Assembly: GCA_003439945.1 (NCBI GenBank)
Contig: QVRM01002076.1
Span: 248,001-312,000 of the forward strand
From: Dermanyssus gallinae
Lineage: Eukaryota; Arthropoda; Arachnida; Mesostigmata; Dermanyssidae
Reading direction: 5' to 3'
DNA: 64,000 nt
Position numbers and translations under genes: made by a program
Part shown: in pieces, positions 1-64,000 of the stretch
Layout: each line of letters begins with the position of its first letter
Position numbering within the stretch: the first letter of the stretch is position 1
The notes under the pieces: generated by a model
Told to the model about the DNA's origin: nothing
The model's input: the letters and a program-made list of their open reading frames with translations, nothing else
Databases searched by the model: none

Positions 1-1077
1 ACAGTTCGTATGTGCATATAGATATATAAACATGATGGACTTTGTCACCTTCAGACCTTCATTAACCTTAAAACACGCCTTAAGCAAAAACCCGAGCTTA
101 CAGTTAATTCTGTTTCTGCATCTGGATCTTCTAAGACGGGTAAATATTTCCGAGGTGATTCACAACAGCTTTCCCGGATGACTGATACCTTCGTTTGAGA
201 ACTTCAATAATTAGAGTGCAGCAAACTAGTACCTGTTTCCCATGTTCGCTCGGACATTTCGGACTGGAAATTGAGCAAGATATATATTGTTAAAATAATC
301 TACCGATAACCTTGGCGTTCCCTCCACAGTTGAAATGCGCGAACAGTTTCAATTATATAATGCCGTCTAAAACCTTATTTGTAAAGCAAAAAAGGAATCC
401 CTTCTATTAGCTTCTCTCAAACCGCAGTTCTTTTTCCAGCTGCAAGACAGACATTTGACGCTCTTTTTAACAAAACGTATTTTCTATATTCTGTTTTATC
501 GTCGTAGTGTTTGCCTTTACACTTTGTTTTAATTCTCCATGAGATTTTAGAGACCCTTTATAGATTCAAGCTGAGCACGAATTTCCCTTGAACTTTAGAA
601 CTTTATTTTAATTTGTTTCTGTATTTTATGTTTAGCTGACTGATATTTAATTGACACACGACGCCAAGCGCTCGTAAAATACAAAACCCGATGCGAGAGA
701 GCGAGAATATGTCGTTGAATCTATGCACTAAACGCCAGTGGAACTAGATGATTGGTTAGCACTACCTATAAACAGATTACGCGAAACTTTAACATTTTGC
801 TTAAGGGTGACAATTTAATAGCATACTGAGCACATTCGTTTTGTAATGAGGTTATCACCTTGCATTTGGGCGGGCTAGTCGGTATCTCAGAGGAGTGAGA
901 CTTTACGGGTCCGCGGTCGAATAAGGTAAATCGATAGCAAATCTATTCACTTTCTTATGCTGTTTATCATTACGCCCCGGTTACGCACTTTATGCTATTG
1001 ACGTAAGTTCAGTATTTTGTGCCGTGTGGTAATTAGTTGATAGGACGACCTAATCATTCTGCTGTTTTGCTTTGCAG
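1..1077. other. Receptor intron, 5' edge of window
   Basis: AT-rich DNA with no convincing exon, repeat or RNA gene. No signal-peptide-like reading frame with a good donor precedes the first lectin-like exon, so the start of the gene lies further upstream. Confidence 0.6.
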
Positions 1078-60651
<59,574 letters not shown>

Positions 60652-61904
60652 GTTGTTGCATGAAACGTATGTGTGTTAATGTTCAGTGCCTCGACACAGT
60701 TCCGTTTGATGGAATGGGGAGCTAAATCCACTTTAAAGAGGGAACAATCCCTAATAGCGCGTCCAATGTCCAGCTCCACCGCGACGACGACGATGAAATT
60801 GAGAATATCAGTGATACTGGTTTCTCTCGAGAATGGTGAGGCTCTTTTTCTTCCATTCGCACTGACTTCCAAAAAGCTCAAAAATCTGACACGTCACTTT
60901 CCTAAGGACTTCATCACCTGCGTCTGGTACTGGTGGTAGGGCGTGGTCCTTTGCATCACCTCTACACGTGAGACGTCGCCTCGCCCTTTGTCTAACAAGC
61001 TTTCAGTGATATACAGCGCAATACGCTTATTGAATCGGCAATCGCGGTAATATTGAATGAATAAACAAAACACATAGTTTTTGTATGTTTGAATGTATAC
61101 ATATATGCATTAATATAGATGGGTATAATTATGTAGACAGCGCTGTTTTGAGATACACGAAACAGAAACAGAAGAAACGTAAACACGGCAAATAGCGACG
61201 AGGAATCGTGCTTGACGAATTGTCGAGACGTATCCGTTGTGCACCGCAGAAAGTTAGTTAGCCAAGTTAAGTTGGTCGGTCAATCACTTTCTATATACAA
61301 ACATATACATCTGTGGGGTCCGTCGTCACAGGTGAGGTCACACTTGTAGTTTGCATTCGACACGGGTCTATGCCCGTTGTACGCGGGATCGTGCCGCCAA
61401 AGGCAACGGTACTTTCTGTGCATGAAGCGTGTTGGAACACGGAGCGCCCTGCGAACCATTGCAATGCGCGACACGAGATCAACTGAGAGATGACCGGCCG
61501 TGTTGATGTATAGGGTGGCGGCGTTGGCGGCGGCGGCGAGGCGGCTCTGTTACGTGCTATCTGCTCGCTAGTCGTTGGTAGAGTTGGTCGTGCGGTCATT
61601 CGGGAACCATCTAGCAAGCGAGACGCAAAGTGCATTAAGCACGTTACGGCTTACGAGTGCCGCGTGCCACGTGCACGTGCACTATACGTGCCTGCCTGCC
61701 TGCGTGGTGGACGCCTGCCTACATGATCTTGGGAGTTGTGTCTGGCGCTTGGCCCAGCCGGCGCTTATGGCACCGTGCGCGTCTTCTGCCGCAGCTGAAC
61801 CAGCATCCCTGCAGCAGTTGGGTGTTGTTAGTATGTGGTGTGTGACTCGCGAAATTTGTTAAACTCATCAAATGGCCCCGACAACAAGCTACATATCAGT
61901 GAAA

Positions 61905-61939
<35 letters not shown>

Positions 61940-62860
61940 GGCGACATATCAGTAGCAGTGAAGAAATATATAACTGCGCATATTGCATAACGTGGCCATC
62001 CGTATGGGCACTGCGTGAAGATAGCGTGCACGTTTACTTCTACTTGAGTGCCCGTTTACAACTAGTATGGCCCGTGTATGTTTATGTGGCGAGGCTATGA
62101 GAAAGCGCCATAATACCGAGGTAACCGGTTGTTTATATATCCACCTGCTAGACTGCACTCAGCATACTTTTCCCTCTAAATGTCTGCCGGTCTGACGACG
62201 TCTATCCTATCACATGTATTTGTATATGTTTTTGCCTATTTCAAGCAAGCGACTCTGAGCAACATTTGTACACACGCTTATATACAAACCTAATTCATAC
62301 GATGTAAACAAAAAGCAAATTACTTTTTTTTAAAGTATTTTGCTTAATTATAACATGAATTGTAATATGAACATAATATATTCTTTATAACAATGAAGAA
62401 GCCTATATTCATTCATGATTAATTTCACAATTCATACAAACACATAATTTCATTTCGATGTTGCATACGCAGCTTTCGACAGCTGGCACTCTTCATCAAT
62501 TTTCGTGCACATAAGTGTGTTTTATGCGTGATGTCACACTTTACACAAAAACTACAAACGCAATGTTCAACGATAAAACAGTTCCACTATATGTACATGT
62601 AGTAAAGATGCCACGTTATTTGACAAATAATTGCTCGGTTATTTTGTAAGACCAGGTTTTACCTCTGTGGGTAAAGTATTTCAGTGTAGACTTTCATCCT
62701 GGCCTTTCTAAGTGCTCCGCAGTAGACCAGTGAACCTCTAAATTAAATGACATATTATTAATTTTATAAACGTTCTTTCTTGTCGTAAACTTGCCAAGCG
62801 TTGCTGTGGCATTTTTGGCAGCCCCTATGCGCACTTAAAATCACAAGCATTTAACCTTGC
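60652..62860. other. 3' flank of the receptor gene
   Basis: It contains the candidate polyadenylation signal, a GC-richer stretch at 61.3-61.8 kb with short overlapping ORFs on both strands, and one (TA)n run at 61906-61936. No conserved gene was recognised. Further alternative receptor exons cannot be excluded. Confidence 0.5.
61060..61065 (+). terminator. Candidate polyadenylation signal of the receptor
   Basis: AATAAA about 410 bases after the proposed stop codon, in an AT-rich context. It is the first canonical hexamer that I noticed downstream on the + strand. It would give a compact 3' UTR. Confidence 0.4.
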
Positions 62861-62862
62861 TA

Positions 62863-62966
62863 GATCGAGCAAGATGGCTTAGTGACAAAGTCTTTGCCTT
62901 GTATTCAGGAGCCCTGGTTTTGAGACCGAGACCGGTTATAAATTGGTTTTCATGGTTCCCAACAAC
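62863..62966 (+). repeat. tRNA-derived SINE, family 1
   Basis: Head GAGCAAGATGGCTTAGTGAC with a degraded B box (GGTTTTGAGACCG) and body ending TTTTCATGGTTCCCAACAA. The tail is cut off next to the 3' end of an antisense LINE. Confidence 0.78.
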
Positions 62967-62969
62967 CAA

Positions 62970-64000
62970 AAATTGTTAATGTTTATTCACCATTATTGGT
63001 AGATTTTCACAATATTAACGGTTTTTTTTGCTTAAGTACGTCAGTTACAGCAGTTGTTAGTGAGCTGGTGTTCAGTTCTAAACATTGCATTACGTGATAT
63101 CGGTCGATGTCGATTTCACCACAATATTTACAAACACATTTGTTGATTTGGAAACAATTTTCCTTTAGACAGATGTATTGGTGGTATCCGTGCCAGGTTA
63201 TTTTGCAGATCACTGCTCTGTTTTGTTGCAGATCACTGCTCTGTTTTGTTGCAGATATTTCCATCTGTTGCTAAGAAAAGCGGGTTCGTCTATAAAATGT
63301 TGGATTACACGCCTTTCTCTGTGTTGCTTGTATAATTGGAGAGTTTCGTGATCAAACTGGTAATTACGGTGCTCTAGATCTTCAATTAATGTAGGCTCAT
63401 TGCACATTTGCAGCACTAGCGCAGACGAGGCGGTTTTCGATAAACTAATTGCTCTTTTAAGTAACATAGTTTTAATCTTGTCGACATTTTTGAGGCTGTT
63501 TAATGTTAACTTGGAGGATATGGTTCTGAGGCAATATGTTACCGTGGAAAGGATTTTAAGCTTAAACCTATTAAGTGCAGTCCTAAGATCAATTTGTCGG
63601 AGATCCTTCAACACCATGGTTAAGGAAACAGCCTTTACTGGCATTTCTTCAATATTCCTATGTTGACCAACTCTAGTGCATGACCACTTATCTTTACGTT
63701 ATAGTCACCTTGAGCATATGCTCCTCTTCCTCTGCTAAAACGCATTATTTTTGTTTCTGACACGTTGATATTCAACTCATTTTCGCAACACTATCGTGCA
63801 GTCTCATTCAAGTGAAATTGGAGGTGCTGTCTCGATTTTCCCATAATAACTAAGTCGTCTGCGTAAAACACGTGGGGAGTTTTTACTCTCGGAGGCACTT
63901 CCCAAGGCCAGCTGCGTACAGTATAAATAAAAATGAGCTAGCTGTATCACCCTGTGGCACGCCCATTGTTTGAAGGACCTCCTTGGCAATTGCGTAAGCT
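62970..64000 (-). mobile_element. LINE reverse-transcriptase 3' part, runs off window end
   Basis: On the minus strand from the window edge: an RT fragment with a VPQGD-like motif, VFYADDLVIMGKSRQ, NELNINVSETKIMRFSRGR, then RTALNRFKLKILSTVTYCLR, AFLSNRWKYLQQ, and a zinc-like KYCGEIDIDRYHVMQCLELN. This matches the order and C-terminal motif of the 23-25 kb LINE. There are frame breaks. A 23-base unit around GCAGATCACTGCTCTG is tandemly duplicated at 63205-63253. Confidence 0.82.

Overview
This is a window of animal nuclear DNA, most likely from an arthropod. The evidence is GT-AG introns of 0.2 to 29 kb, R1-clade and R2-like non-LTR elements, Tc1/mariner remnants and a metazoan adhesion-type GPCR. 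A mite or other chelicerate is possible, but that is a guess. Almost all the DNA is intron. It is very rich in (TA)n tracts (about 40 across the window), and large stretches are decayed transposable elements. Most open reading frames here are chance ORFs.

Two genes can be supported. The main one, on the + strand, is an adhesion GPCR covering nearly the whole window. I assembled 20 exons (1078 to 60651) by matching splice phase, giving about 1,012 residues. The start codon and signal peptide lie upstream of the window. In order, the protein has two C-type-lectin-like domains, a serine-rich linker, a third more divergent lectin-like domain, a HormR domain, a GAIN domain ending in a GPS motif, seven transmembrane helices and a very short tail ending in a class I PDZ-ligand-like sequence. 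The lectin-like domains would act outside the cell as ligand-binding or adhesion modules. The GAIN/GPS region would hold the tethered agonist that activates the 7TM domain.

The second gene, on the - strand, is a mitochondrial carrier of the SLC25A34/A35 type, with two coding exons (40275-40156 and 36939-36004). It lies entirely inside the 29.4 kb receptor intron that separates the TM4/TM5 exon from the TM5-TM7 exon. The two genes have no evident functional link.

Layout: 1-17.7 kb holds the extracellular exons and TM1, with introns containing (TA)n tracts, tRNA-derived SINEs, a MITE and a dead R1-clade element. 17.7-28.9 kb holds the TM2, TM3 and TM4/5 exons, with a LINE 3' end, a Tc1-like element with about 250-bp terminal inverted repeats, a 2.3 kb antisense LINE and a 330-bp dispersed repeat. 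28.9-58.3 kb is the giant intron: the nested SLC25 gene, a triplet-repeat-rich section (40-48 kb), three more R1-clade copies, an R2-like element, a mariner remnant and more repeats. 58.3-60.7 kb holds the last receptor exons. 60.7-64 kb is the 3' flank, with a SINE and an antisense LINE that runs off the end of the window.

The features most worth attention are the three-lectin adhesion GPCR with a non-canonical GPS site, two tRNA-derived SINE families (one copy with a clear target-site duplication inside an R1 element), a conserved hairpin at the 3' ends of four R1-clade copies, and the repeated junction of retroelement 5' ends with (TA)n tracts.
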